Source of the DNA: Mortierella alpina
Lineage: Eukaryota; Mortierellomycota; Mortierellomycetes; Mortierellales; Mortierellaceae
Reading direction: 5' to 3'
Assembly: GCA_029449245.1 (NCBI GenBank)
Contig: JANATF010000002.1
Location: 3,100,001 to 3,164,000, forward strand
DNA length: 64,000 nt
The translations under genes were made by a program, and so were the position numbers. Of the stretch, positions 33,536 to 45,463 are shown one piece after another; the stretch's first letter is position 1, and each line of letters starts with the position of its first letter. Below the pieces are notes generated by a model that ran no database searches, was not told the DNA's origin, and saw only the letters and a list, made by a program, of their open reading frames with translations.

Positions 33536-36500
33536 ATGCAGCAGGATCCCTCCGCCTCCTCTTCCTGGAACAAACCGCTCTACCGTGCCCAGCCCGACCC
33601 GTCCTCCCCCTCCTCTGCGTCCTCTGTCCCATCCTCGCAGCCAGCTCCCGCCGTCTCTGCAGTCTCCGCACCCACCCACTCGCCTGGTCCAGGCCCCACC
33701 TCCGCCGTCGCCACCATAGGAATCGCCCAAACCACCATTCACGCCCGATCCTCTCGGCCACTCCCAGGGACCGCTCGTCCTTCGTCCTCTGCCTCGATCC
33801 CCTGCCTCACATCCAGCCATGTCCGCCCCAATCTCAACCGCAACTCGGACGTGCTAGCCATCCATCAGAGCTTCGACCTCGCCAAACCCTCGCCCTCGTC
33901 CCCGCCGTTGCTCCAACGACCCACGGATGTGGACGCGATCGATGCGATGGTGGCCTTTCGGCTAGCTCCCGAGCAGTCTGGAGCAGGAGGAAGTGTGTCC
34001 TCGGGCCTACTAGAGCACCCGCAGCATCAACAGCAGCAGTGGCCTCAGTATAGCTCCGTCTCGTCAGTGGGCTTGCGAGGACAGCGAGACGGGTTTCAGC
34101 AGGAGGTGGGTGCTAGTGGACGGAGCCTACGCCGGACAGACGAGGACAACGTTGAGAGCACGACCAGCAGTGGCAATGGCAGCGACATGGAATCCGGCAG
34201 CAGAGGGCCTCTTCGTGACAGCAAGACAGCCACCACTGCCATGAAACGCATCAGAGTGAAGCAAACCCGTGTCTCAAAGAGCCGCATGTCGTCCATCGAC
34301 TCTGGCGCGACCCCTAGTCACGGCCCCTCGCGACCCCTTCAAGACCATGCTCCTGTGCCTGGGGCGCACACTGTGCTGGGTGCGTCAGGGGCGAGCGACA
34401 GTCAAAGAGCACATGTCCAAAGCAGCTATGCGAAGGTTGATTCCAGCCATGTCCAGACCTGGTCTGAAAGAAGAGGTAAGCAGCACAGCACACATCCATG
34501 TGTTCTGAAAGAAAGAAATAGGCTTTACCAGTGTGCAACATGAGGAATGGCTCACAGCTGGAAGTGGGTGAGTGAGTGATAGAGTGAGTGATAGAGTGAG
34601 TGGGTGGGTGAGTGAGTAAGTGAGTGAGTGAGTGAGGATGAGAGATGGAGAAAAGTCCACAGTTCATGGTTGCTGTGTGGTGTCTATTTTTCCTTTGGTT
34701 CTGGTACTTCTCCCATCCTCAGTCCTGTCATCACATCATACTCCTATATCCTGTATCCTGACTTCTATATCTTACATCTCCATCCGCCCTTTTTTTCGCC
34801 TTCTTTGCTTCGCTCTCTCTTTTTTCTGTCTTCTGGCTCCTCCTCCCCTTCCCTCTTTTCCCTTCTCTGCTCTTATCCTCTGCCCGCGCTCCCTTCCGCC
34901 CTTCCCTCATTCCCGCCTTTCTCCTCCGGCTTCATAGCCTTCCGCTATTTCCTAGGCATATCCCACACTGCATGTTGCCCATGCGCGTCCTGTAGATTGC
35001 GGTGACAAATTTCCTCCATTCTTTTCTCTGTTGTGCCCTTTTTTTGTTAAAACCAGCGGACGCTTGTACGCCCTCAACCGCGTGGAGCAGCGCCCTTGCC
35101 AGGGTGGACGAAATCTTTGCATTCACTGTATGTCCTATATCGATCGTGCACATGTGTGCGGTTTTGTGCGTTTGTGTGCGTGTGTTCTTCCCTGTCCCTC
35201 CATCCCCCTCTCCCCTTTTTGTAAAAGGAACAGTCTGACTGAGGAACAGGTCGGAGGGAGAAGGCCTGCCATGATGCTACTTAACCTGACCATCTGCTCC
35301 ATTGCTGCCTCCTCTTTGTTGCTCCTCCCGTTCCCCAATGTCTCCTCCTGCTCCTTGTCGTGCTTCCTCCTGACTCCTTCGTTAACATCATCCATCACCG
35401 CCACTCTTTGGGCGCGCTCCGTCTCTCGTGTAGCCATACCGTCACTCGTAAACGATAGATCGAGGATGTCTCCTGGTGATATCTGCCACTTGCCGTCGTC
35501 CTGCATCTCGCCCTCTTCATCACGAACGTCAAAGCAACAGTCCAAGGGCAAATCCAAGGCCTCCCAAGCAACCTCTGCAACTGCCGCGACACCTTCTTCC
35601 ACCTCCGCGCCCGCTCCTGCTTTTGCCTCAACACCGACGCCCAACCAACCCTGCAATCCCCTCTCAGAACCCTCATTGATCCATTACCGGCTGAACAACT
35701 CATCGGAGCCTACTGTGCTCAATGACCCGGATACCCGCAGAGACATCCACAGCGCCTTGGCTCCATCGGACCCGTCTCATATACCCATATCTACGTCCAT
35801 TACCATCCACTCCGACCTTTCCGACACTTCCTCCACGCCACAGCCTTCCCAACTTTGGCAGAAGCAGAACCAGGCTAGTTCCAGCCAGATCGAAAGCGGG
35901 CGTCGGCCCCTCTTTCTTCCCAGCTTTCTCTCTGGTGTTCGTCCCCCGAGTATCCAAACGTTACCATCAACCCACGGCAGCTCAAGTGCACAGCAGGAGG
36001 GACAACGGAGCAAGGCAAAAAGTGTCAATCAGAGCCATAATACGATCCAGGAAACGGAACGGTCGAATGTGGTAGTGACAGACGTGCGAAGCATCAGCAT
36101 CCGTGACATCTCAACAGTACCCATCTTCACTACGTTCAATCAGAGGCGTTCCAAGAGGCGCAACTCCACATCCAGTCCTGCAGCCTCTGCATCGTCCTTG
36201 CCATCGACATCGCGACGGAAACGGATCAAAAAGTCGTCGTCAGCGTCTGTATCTGCACCCTTGCCGCTGAATCTTTGCACCACATCCTGCGGCTGTTCGA
36301 AATCACTCAGCCCGCCAGCTGTGCGTCGCATTGAAGGAACTTTGGAGCATCCTCACCCGACTCTAGCGCAGACGATATCAGCTAGCACCGACCACCTGCC
36401 GTTAGCTAGGAGCCGACAGCCGATGGAATCAGCAGGGCGGAATCGGACACTATCAGAAACAGAGCTCTCAGTCTCGGGCGTGAACGAGCCGTCTCATATA

Positions 36501-39500
36501 CAGTTGCAGCCACATGACCTGCCCATGGACCGATCGTCAGCGCTACTACATAAAGGACCTCAGGAGAGCCGGTCTAAGCACCTTCAGAGGCTGCCTCAGT
36601 CTCACGCCCTGCATCCCCTCCGGTCGGACCAAAACGTACCAGTGTCGCTTCATCAGATTCAGCCAGATACCCTTGTTGGCCATGCAAAGAGTGTGCGTTC
36701 CCACACAGCATCCAGGAACCGCCACCAGCTCCGCATTCAACTTCATCAGGACAGGGAGCAAAATCTCTCACCGCAGCACAAACGCCAAAGAAGTCCGCAG
36801 ACCAAGACGGCATTTAGATGTTCAGCTGTATCCTCAACTTCAAATGTAGAGAGCATGGAACGCCTGAAGCGAGCGCGGCATGTCAGCTCTGTGTCCGCAG
36901 CGGTTCATTCAGGAACTGTTGATAGTGCTGTCAACATCGTTCCAACATCACGGAGGGAAAACATGAAAGAAGAGGGGTCCTTGGCAGTCGGAGGACAGGA
37001 TGTGATAGCAGAGGCTCTTCATCCACTCGAGTCGCCGCAGCTGAAGCAGATAACCATCACACCACCGGCCCGCCACCAAGCAAATGGCACAGACGTGTAT
37101 CACACCCAGAAACGACACTCGCGTGTCCACCCGTTCGACAACGAACCCACAGGGTCAAAACCTGATGACAGCAGCTCCGATGAGATGTCCTCCTCTTCGT
37201 CGTCGTCGTCGGTGATCTCAAGGCAGATTAATGTCACACCGCCAAAAGTCTATTCCAAGAACCCAGCAGGTGGCGAGGCTTCGATTCATCCACTAGATTC
37301 GGATAGAGTTACGGAAGCAAGCATCAGGAAGGAACATCAGGCAGCGGTCATTAACAGAAAGGTTACCAACAGCATTAATCTAACAGCGACGCCCGATACG
37401 AGACATGGAGGTACTACGGTATCAAGCAACACGCCTGTCGCCTCGATTGCCGCGAGCGGCTCCCAGCCTGAAAGAGCGATAGTACAGCCTCAACTACACC
37501 GCGATACCGCAGTCTCGAAGGAATCTACGAATAGGTCGTCATCGATTCAACAATCTACCAGGACGCCATCAGCTCAGTCTGGTCCTGCGCAGCTTGTGAC
37601 ATCCGGCACAACGAATCTGCAACTTCCCATCACCCGCGCCACGCTGCGAGAGTTGGACCTTCTGGAGATATTCAAGAACCCTCAGCTTCGCCACGACATT
37701 GTGTTTGACCCACATCTTCAGTTCCGGCCCAACTTTGATGGCGAGCGAGGTTTAAGGAAGAGACGCGAGGCTGATCGGTTCTGGAGAGAGGTTGGAGTAG
37801 AACTCAATACGAGGCGGTCGATCCTGTCAGCGCGACGAGAGGCTGCCGCAACCATGCTCAGCTTGGCTGGACTCTCGGCATCCAGTCCCTCGAGCCGATT
37901 GATTCAACAACAAGCCCAGCAGATGTGCCCACTACCAACAGCCACTCTTTTGCCGCGTCTGATTGATGAGCTCCGAGAGATATTGCTGTCACTGCTTCCT
38001 GCTGCTCCAGCATCCGCCGCTGCCCCTAACCAGGACGGCAGCAAGACGTCACAGGCACGGACTGCGCCTCAAATTAGCCCTGAACGAGCACAGTTGATGT
38101 CGACATTGGACCCGGACCTGTTATTGCAAGAACTCGACCATGGTGTACTTGACGTTTATGCGCTTTTCAGATTTTTGGGAGATTCACTTAAAGGCCACTG
38201 TGCCCCGATGCGAGACGCCCTGGTGGAGTCAATGGTGAGCATTGTGGTGGACTCGGAAGAGATAGTAAGAGGTATCCGGATGTGCTTTGAGATCCTAGAG
38301 TGGATGAAGCTGGTAGGTCATGACTGATGTCAAATTGTCAACAGAAAATGTTCTGACCCTGTTTTACTCGAGGAGACAGACTAACATCTAGTACCACGCC
38401 ACATGTGTTAGGATATCGCAAACCACCAATTGAGGACGCTACGGCCCTGGCTCTTGGACAACTCTATTGATTTTGAACAAAAGTACTTTACAGAGCTGCT
38501 GGCTCGTGGCGGAAGCCTACAGAGAACACGAGCGTGGTTCAGGGTTACGTGGATCCAATGGGAGACTGTCAAACAATCTGTTCTCGGAAAGCCCTCGCCT
38601 GCGTCCTCGCCGTCCTGTCGTAGTCCAAGCGTGCTGTCTCCTCAGTCGCTGACAGCTGCCTCGACCCCCAGCGAGACGGAACCAGGCACGGGTATATCTC
38701 GATCGTCTCTGTCGCCTGTGGCGTCGATGAGCGCCAAGAGGCGCTCCAGTCTTGTCTCTACCGACATCGGCGAGAATATCCTGGACGGAGTGGTGAATGA
38801 AGGTTCGTGCTGCTACTGTAATCTCCCTGCTATAGTATGGATATTTCCTATGTGTGGCGACGGCACGATGTTAATGTTTCTTGGCCTTGGCCGTCTTGTC
38901 CACTCGTTGTATTAGGACTATTGGAGATGATATTACACCCTCATGGAGCTGTCCATACGATGCCCGAGACGTTTGAACTGGATCACTACCGCCTTGTATC
39001 GTTTCATAATGATTTTCAGGATCTTACCATTTTGTGCACCCTGCTTATCCTGTTCCGGCAACTGGCACAGAACTGCTGGACGCAGCAAGACCTGATCGAG
39101 ATCAAGAAGGTTGTGTGGCTACTCCTGACGGACGAGAATGCTAATTTTGGAGTGAATACCAACACCAACACCAACGCCAATGCCAACTCAACTCTGGCGG
39201 AACCATCATCGGCCCGGACGAGCCACGTGGAAAAGAGCAGTGGGAGCAGCGGCATGAAGGACATTGTAATCCAGATTGAGTTTGCCGCGCGCAAAGTCCG
39301 GGAGAGAAGTAAGGCCATCGCCAGCACTACTGTAGCTGCTTCAGGATCCCGAAGATTGTCTATTGCACCCGAAACTCCGCTTCCGACAAGTGTGACAGGC
39401 CGCAGCGCGGCAGCAGCCGCGCAGACCTCGGCGGCGTATGATGGTTCTACGAAATTGGGTCCTTCCAACATGTCACCAGCGCCACTTGACCCTGTGGTAG

Positions 39501-40312
39501 CAACTCCTGCAGCGGCCATGGTGGGTGGGCTGTCCACATCGGATACTAATCTCTTGACAGCGTGGCTCGACAATGCTCTTTGCAGGACATCGACCCTTTA
39601 CAAGCTAATCCAGAAGCGACTTTTGATCCACTTTCGTCGCTGGCTTTACCTGCACTCGAGTGCCTCGATGCTCATTCTCTCGGCGTCATGTGCCTCGTTG
39701 GCGTCTGCCATTTCAATGTCCTCCTGTGCTGAGGGTCTTACCAAGACGGAAGAGGAGGAAGAGGAGGAACTTTTGGTGGAGAAGACCAAGGACGTAGACG
39801 GTGATCCGGACCAGCTTCAGACCGGCCCAGGCTCAAATGGAAATGGAGATGGAGAAGGAAGCGGAAGCAGAAGCGGGACTGGAAACGGAAACGGAAGCGC
39901 AGCGGCAGGATCGACTGATGAAGGGCAGCCGCCCAACAAGGACGGACGAACGCCTACGCCTACGCCCACATTAACCTCCGCGACAGCGACGGCTAGTCAT
40001 AGCAGCACACCTGTGACGGCGCCTGCTATAACCCCAACTCCAGCGTTGACTCCAGCACCCGTGCCGGTACTCAGTCCGGAAGAGGCTAATAAGGCAGCAG
40101 CCGAGGCCCTGGCGGCCAAGTTGAGTTTTGATACGGGCGAGATGGAAGCGCATGGCCTGACGGGCCTAGAGGACGAGATGATTGCTCTGTTGGAGAAGAT
40201 TCGGGCGGTGAGCGAGTTCAACAAGAAGGTCTATGGATCGTGGTACCGCGATCTGGTGAAGGAAGGGCGAGCCGAGAACTGGCTAGACAGCAACAGGGTC
40301 ACATATCCTTGA
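33536..40312 (+). CDS. SOK1: TCP11/SOK1-family protein, very large
   Basis: Yeast SOK1 suppresses loss of protein kinase A; the molecular role of the TCP11 domain is unclear. My model is 33536-34475, 35057-35127, 35250-38312, 38412-38802 and 38916-40312, about 1953 residues. Residues 1 to about 1130 are disordered (Ser, Pro, Gln). The TCP11 domain begins near 1131 (LRELDLLEIFKNPQLRHDIV, FDPHLQFRPNFDGERG, RKRREADRFWREVGVEL). It continues with LLQELDHGVLDVYALFRFLG and, across splices, IANHQLRTLRPWLLDNSIDF, LLEMILHPHG and FPxLDHYRL-type blocks near the end. The 3' half is secure, as phases and motifs agree. The first three exons are less so: translation of 35250-35520 reads unlike the rest, and that part may instead be intronic, with exon 3 starting near 35535. 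Confidence 0.8.
34566..34636 (+). repeat. (AGTG)n repeat in intron 1 of the TCP11 gene
   Basis: About 70 bases of AGTG units with ATAG interruptions, lying wholly in the predicted first intron (34476-35056). Confidence 0.85.
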
Positions 40313-40556
40313 CCAGAGTGCGAATTTAGAGTGATTGGAACGATGCGCGTATGTGAATATGTTTTCTTTGTGTACTTTTTTCTAGGTCTGTTTTTCTGTT
40401 GAAATGTAATATTATAAACTTGACACATGGTTCAAAAAGAGTAGCGTGCAAAGAAAAACAACGAAGAGACTTTAATGGGTGGTTTTATGTATGTGCAATT
40501 GCGATTCGATATCCAGAAGTCAGAAACCGAGGGAAGAGGCCCCAGCCTAATGTTTC

Positions 40557-41845
40557 TTAGTACTTGTCACCCTTGGTCCAGACAGCCTCTGCGTTCTGGT
40601 TCGGGACCATACCCCGCTCCTCCTGCAGCTTATGGATATCGACACGAAGATCCTCCTGCTTCAAGGCGATACGATCGCTCAGATGATGGTTGGTTTGCAT
40701 GTGCACGTTTTCATCCAAACGAATCGCCAAACAGACGTCGCGAATCGTGGCATTGTCCTCGAGGTTCCAGTAATCAATGGCGATTTTGGGGGCGGGCCCG
40801 TTCTCGAGGACACCTGTTTTGATTTCGTCCAACATGTGTGTATAGGAGATGACGGCCTGTTCTTCCAGATAACCGACGACGCGATGAGCTGTCTTGTCCG
40901 AGATCATGTAGAGGGCAAAGAAGACGTTGAAGAAGACTCCCTGAACGGCAAAGACCAAGGCGCGTTCAAAGACGGTGGGTTGGGCGACCTTCATCCAGGT
41001 GAGGAGATGCATACGTTCGTTCTCGGCCTCGTGGAGGAGGTGTGAGATCCAACCACCGTCGTGGGAGCAGCGTCGGAGGGAGCGTAGGTGGCGAAGCATG
41101 CCGGCGACCATTCCAGGCTTTTATTGGATGGTGAGAAAGAAAAAGAAAAAAAAAATAGGGTCAGGGGGGAAAAGGGAGCGGGGGGTTTGTTAGTTTTTGT
41201 TTTGGCTTGGAATCAAAGAAAAGAAAAAAAAAACCAAAAGGCTCTTTGGGGGGTTTTTTCCGGGCTTACCACAGCAGCGACGGTCTCTAGGGCAACGACA
41301 CGATGGATGTATTTGGTTCTGAAGAACAAGTCCACAGGGATGCGCATACTCTTGACGACCTGGTAAGCGACCCAGTCGCTCACACCGGCCGGTTCTCGAT
41401 GAAAGCCAAGATCGATGGGGATGGCTTCCAAATCCGCGGTGGAGAGTTTTTTCTTGCCCATAAACTCTTCACGCATCGGCATCGGGTGGGTCTCGTGCAA
41501 CAGGACCTCGGGCATGTCGTTGACGACGGCTTTTGGGATCCGGTCCATCTCGGGGTGTTTGGTGGGCGATCCAAACAGGGAGAAGGCTCGCCTTTGGGTT
41601 TGTTGCCGCTGTTGTTGTTGATGGAGGAGAGAGTTGGATTCTTGACGGTATCGGATGGTGGAGGCGGGGGTGATGATGGAGCATGGTCTAGCAAAGGCTT
41701 TAGTGGCAGTCGAGGCCAGGAAGCGCTTATGAGTAGCGGAGGTGTTGTTGAGGGTACTGAAGAGCGACTTGACGGCCTTTGTGGCAGTGGGCTGCGCGTG
41801 GGGTCCGAAGGATGTCCGGAGTGGGGCGAGTGTGGTCATGGCCAA
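40557..41845 (-). CDS. AOX1: Mitochondrial alternative oxidase
   Basis: An inner-membrane diiron quinol oxidase that passes electrons from ubiquinol to oxygen without proton pumping. Exons 41845-41270 and 41117-40557 on the minus strand give 378 residues. The N-terminus is a basic, Ser/Thr/Ala-rich presequence. Ligand motifs: LETVAAV (Glu187), NERMHLL (Glu226, His229), LEEQAV (Glu277/278) and DENVH (Glu328, His331). The last two differ from the family norm, LEEEA and DEAHH: the third Glu of the first is Gln, and the second keeps only the E-x-x-H spacing. Up to that point the sequence ([20 protein letters not shown]) is standard and NHHLSD follows. The intron interrupts the first ligand helix just after AAV and is rejoined as PGMVAGM. 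Confidence 0.95.
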
Positions 41846-42000
41846 TGGTTGCTTTGTTTGTCAGGGAAGTGGAGTGTTGCGGTCTGGTGTGCCAGAGAGA
41901 TAAAAGAGAGATAAAAGAGAGAGAACAGTAGAGCGGTGACTTTGTTTGGTGTGCGTGTGAAGAGTGAAGCAAAAAGCAAAAAGGGATGCTGTTGTGCTTG

Positions 42001-42011
42001 AAATATATATA
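42001..42011 (-). promoter_or_regulatory. TATA box of the alternative oxidase gene
   Basis: TATATATA on the minus strand, about 160 bases before the AOX start codon. The position suits a core promoter. Confidence 0.5.
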
Positions 42012-42421
42012 CGCCAAGAAAAATCCGAGAGACCGTGGAACACCCGAGTCTTTTGTGTCGCACACAACACCATGACCCTTCGAGCGCGCCTTTGTGCAGA
42101 TGGCTGCAGCCGCTGAGTACGTACACTTGGTAACCGCGCGGGATCCTCCGTCGCCGTGTGCGAAACTATAAACCAGTGGAAAGAGCACTTTAAAGTCAAG
42201 TAGGCTCAGTATGGGAAGCACCGAAGCCCTGACCAGCGGTATCGGGCCTGTCGGTCGGAATGGAGGGAAACTTGGGAGCGCAGTCGTCGTCCAGTATGAC
42301 ATCATATTGTACTCCGTACAACGTGCGAGGCTGACACGCCGGCCGGAGCAATCCGGCGACGCAATTAATTTTTTTTAGGAAACCTATATTTGAGCTGTGC
42401 CGCTCCGGAAAGCTGCTCTCT

Positions 42422-44574
42422 CTAGTCGTCCGCATCCCAGTCGTCGTCGTCATTCTCCGCTTGCCCCTCGTCGTCGCTATAAGTCACCTTGGTCTGTCGC
42501 CGATGCAACGCCGCCACCAGCGCAGAGACGAGATCGCCCTGGCTATTATTGCTGCCAGACCCCACGGGCGAGAGTGGCCGTCGGGCAGTCGCCGGTGGAG
42601 GCGATCGAAGTGCTCCCGTCTTGCGCAATCCTTGAATGCCCCCAGACTCCCGGATACTGGCCAGCAGTGAGTTTTCGACTGGGCTCTTGAACGCAACAGC
42701 ACTGGCTGACTGGCCAGCGAGTCCTTCTGGCGAGTCGACTTGATTTTGAGTAGACAATGAGCGTGCGTCAAGATTAGATGTTGAGATCGATAGCAGAGGT
42801 CCAGGCCGTGTATCACGCGTGCTGTTTGTAACTGGTGGCAGTGGAGGTGGCGGAGGGGGAGGGGGTGGTGGTGGGGGCGCAGACTGGGTTGCTGGTGCTG
42901 CATCCGCAACATCGAGAGGTGTGGGTGAGTGTGGTGAGTGAGGCGATTGGGGCGACTGTGGGGCCGACGTTGAAGAAGGGCCATAAAAGGACGATGTGCC
43001 GAACGAAAGGCTGGCCATCACTTGAGCCAAAGGACGTGGCAGGTACCCATGGAAAGGTGAGGGCGCTACCAACGGGGCGGGTGTTGCCAGCGAGGTGTTC
43101 ACGGGCGGTGGTGGCGGTGGTGGCCGTCTTTGTTGGGGCGACTGAGGTCGTGGCGGTGGGGGTGAGTCGATCCTCGACAGATGGTTGCCGTCGTTGTTGT
43201 CTGGATGATGGCCGTTCCGATGAGCTAGCTTCCCATTGCTGTCGCCATTGCTGCCGCTGCTCTTGGCGTCCTTTAGCCCGCCATGGGCATTGACAAACTG
43301 GGTGATGAACGTGGCATTCTCGTGGATCTGCTGCCTGCTAACGCCAAACGTGTCCAACTGCTCAAAGAGCGTCCGCCATGCCGGGTCGATGTTCTGTGCC
43401 TAGATGCGAGAGAGCGATCGATGTGTACAGAATACGCGTCAGTAAGACAATAGCCATGCATGCTTATGCGGACACGAAGTGATGGTTCCCGAGATAAATA
43501 TGGCATAGTGCCACTTTGTGCGACGACAAACAAACATTCAACAGCAAGACCGACTATGCCTGTGACGCTGCTCTACCCGACAGAGAGGACATACACCACA
43601 TGAGCAGTGGAGCACGGGTGTGAGAATTAAGGTAGAGCACAACTTACATCAAATCCCACGTCAGGGTCCCAGCCAATGTGGCCCACATGCCGAAAGTCCG
43701 ACGGCATGCCTATCCGCGACTTGTCGAGCTTGCCATTGTGCAGTGGGATTCTGTTGCGGCCTTGCGCTCCACCTGCCTTGCCAGACTTTGCTAATGTTCC
43801 GGAGGATGGCACAGGTTTGACTACGGGATCATGGTACCCCCAAAAAAGAGCGAGATTAGGGGTGGAAGACAAGAATCCTTTGGTTTGTTGAGACAACCGC
43901 AAAAAGGGTCGGGTATTGACTAGGCTGGGAAATGCAGGGGCTGGTGGGTTGACCATTGCTTGCAAGAGGGGGATCAAAAGAGCACTCACATGGCCTTAGA
44001 CTTGCTCGACCATGGACCTTGCCATAGAACACCTCTGCTTCATGCTCGTCTGCAAAGGAGAGTCCTGCCACATACGTCTGCCAACAGGAAGGAGATTGCA
44101 AGACCGTAAGACGTTACGAGCTGTTTGGAGGCACAAAAAAAAAAAAAAAGGTTTGCAACAAACTCCTGCCGCTTACATCGGTCTGGAAGGTATGAAAGAA
44201 ACTCTCGTCTTGACAGTAAACGAATCCACTGTAGAGCTCCTGCTCCCAGACAATGCCTTTGCCGTACTATGGTTGAAAACATAGATCCTCTGGTCAGCTT
44301 TAGTCTTCAAACTAGATTAACGGTTGTCCTTTGAAAGCCTCATGGTCTGTGAGAAAGGCTGTACCAGGAGATCGACGATGCGGAGGTAGAACGCCTGGCT
44401 GGTTTGGATCAATGCGACTGCGCCAAGGATGCCCGAGTATGTCCACTGGAAAGGGTCGGGGTAGGCGATATAGAGCCGAGCGACGGTTGCGGTGATGATT
44501 CTAGTGTTGGGCGAGGACAAGAACCGTTTCACGATAGCCTTGTCCTCGGGGTTGTTGAGGGTGATGCTTGGCAT
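42422..44574 (-). CDS. LAS17: Wiskott-Aldrich syndrome protein homologue (actin nucleation promoter)
   Basis: Activates the Arp2/3 complex at endocytic patches. Exons on the minus strand: 44574-44365, 44266-44177, 44077-43990, 43820-43648, 43399-42422, in phase, 512 residues. WH1 domain, residues 1 to about 130: MPSITLNNPEDKAIVKRFL, TATVARLYIAYPDP, TYSGILGAVALI, KGIVWEQELYSGF and AGLSFADEHEAEVFYGKV. A CRIB/GTPase-binding motif, IGMPSDFRHVGHIGWDP, is followed by long poly-Pro segments that would bind SH3 proteins and profilin. Near the end comes a WH2 motif (LLASIRESGGIQGLRKTG), and the protein closes with the acidic DDDDWDADD tail for Arp2/3. The presence of CRIB distinguishes it from yeast LAS17, which lacks one, so Cdc42/Rac control is likely. 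Confidence 0.95.
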
Positions 44575-45463
44575 ACGGACGGCCTCTGTTGTAGGTTGTC
44601 GTTAGCGTGTATGGGTGTGGTCCTGCAGCGGGTCGGCGGGGCGTCTAGAGCAAGATGCCGACTGTCGAGAGGAGGAGGAGGAGGAGGAGGAGGGGGGATT
44701 GAAGAGAAAGAAGGTAGAAGAGGAAAAGGTGGACGAAGAAAACAATTTGTATCTTGCTACATCTCTCCAGCTGACAAAATGGGAGAAGGAAAAAAAAGGG
44801 GCTACTGTACTGGCAATCCTCCCCCCTCCCCACGCAGCACGAGATCCTTGTCGCCCACCCAAAGCGCGCCTTGCTCGGAGCACTAAGGGGCGGTCTGTAA
44901 AGCCATCATGGCGGTGTGAGGAGCATAGCGACCAGCGCAACAACGTTATTCAGGGAAGAGCAGTTGGTTGTTTTGACAGTACAGGGACGTTATTTAGCCA
45001 CGTTCGCGGCCTGGATGGGGCAGTGTTACCTGTGTGGCTAGCACTGGGCCAGAAGGTGCTATTTCTGTTGTCTTTGTCTCTCTGAAGTGCACATGCGGAT
45101 CGCCAATCTTCATATGGGTTGAAGGCTGTTGAAGCAGCCGTGTCGTGGTGCAACGAAGGGCTCTCTCACTTTTCGCGATGTCATTTAATACGTTCCATGT
45201 TCTCATCCTGGCTCTCTATCTCTCCATCGTGCCATTGTTATTCTCCACCTCCTCTCCTTCACATCCCTCACGTAGCAGGCAAGGTAGGGCAGCGAAGCTC
45301 TCGGCACACGCTGGCGGACGGGCAGTCTCCTGAGACGCGTGTTGCAATTTCTATGTTTTGGTTCTCGTCTCCCAGGGGCTGCTGAATCTCATTCTCTCGT
45401 TTCTCACCTTCCCCTTTCTTCCACAATACCATCATCCCATCTGTCAGCACCCTTGTAGCAGCA
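44575..45463. other. Divergent promoter between the WASP and VAP genes
   Basis: An 889-base gap between two start codons pointing away from each other. It contains a GAG-rich run at 44670-44700 and pyrimidine-rich DNA at 45200-45440 in front of the VAP gene. Short frames, including one from an ATG near 45178, have no motif and are taken as leader sequence. Confidence 0.5.

Noticed and set aside
33073-34053. Plus-strand 326-codon Ser/Pro/His/Thr-rich frame
   Set aside because: It is largely generated by the microsatellites and overlaps the better supported first TCP11 exon in another frame.
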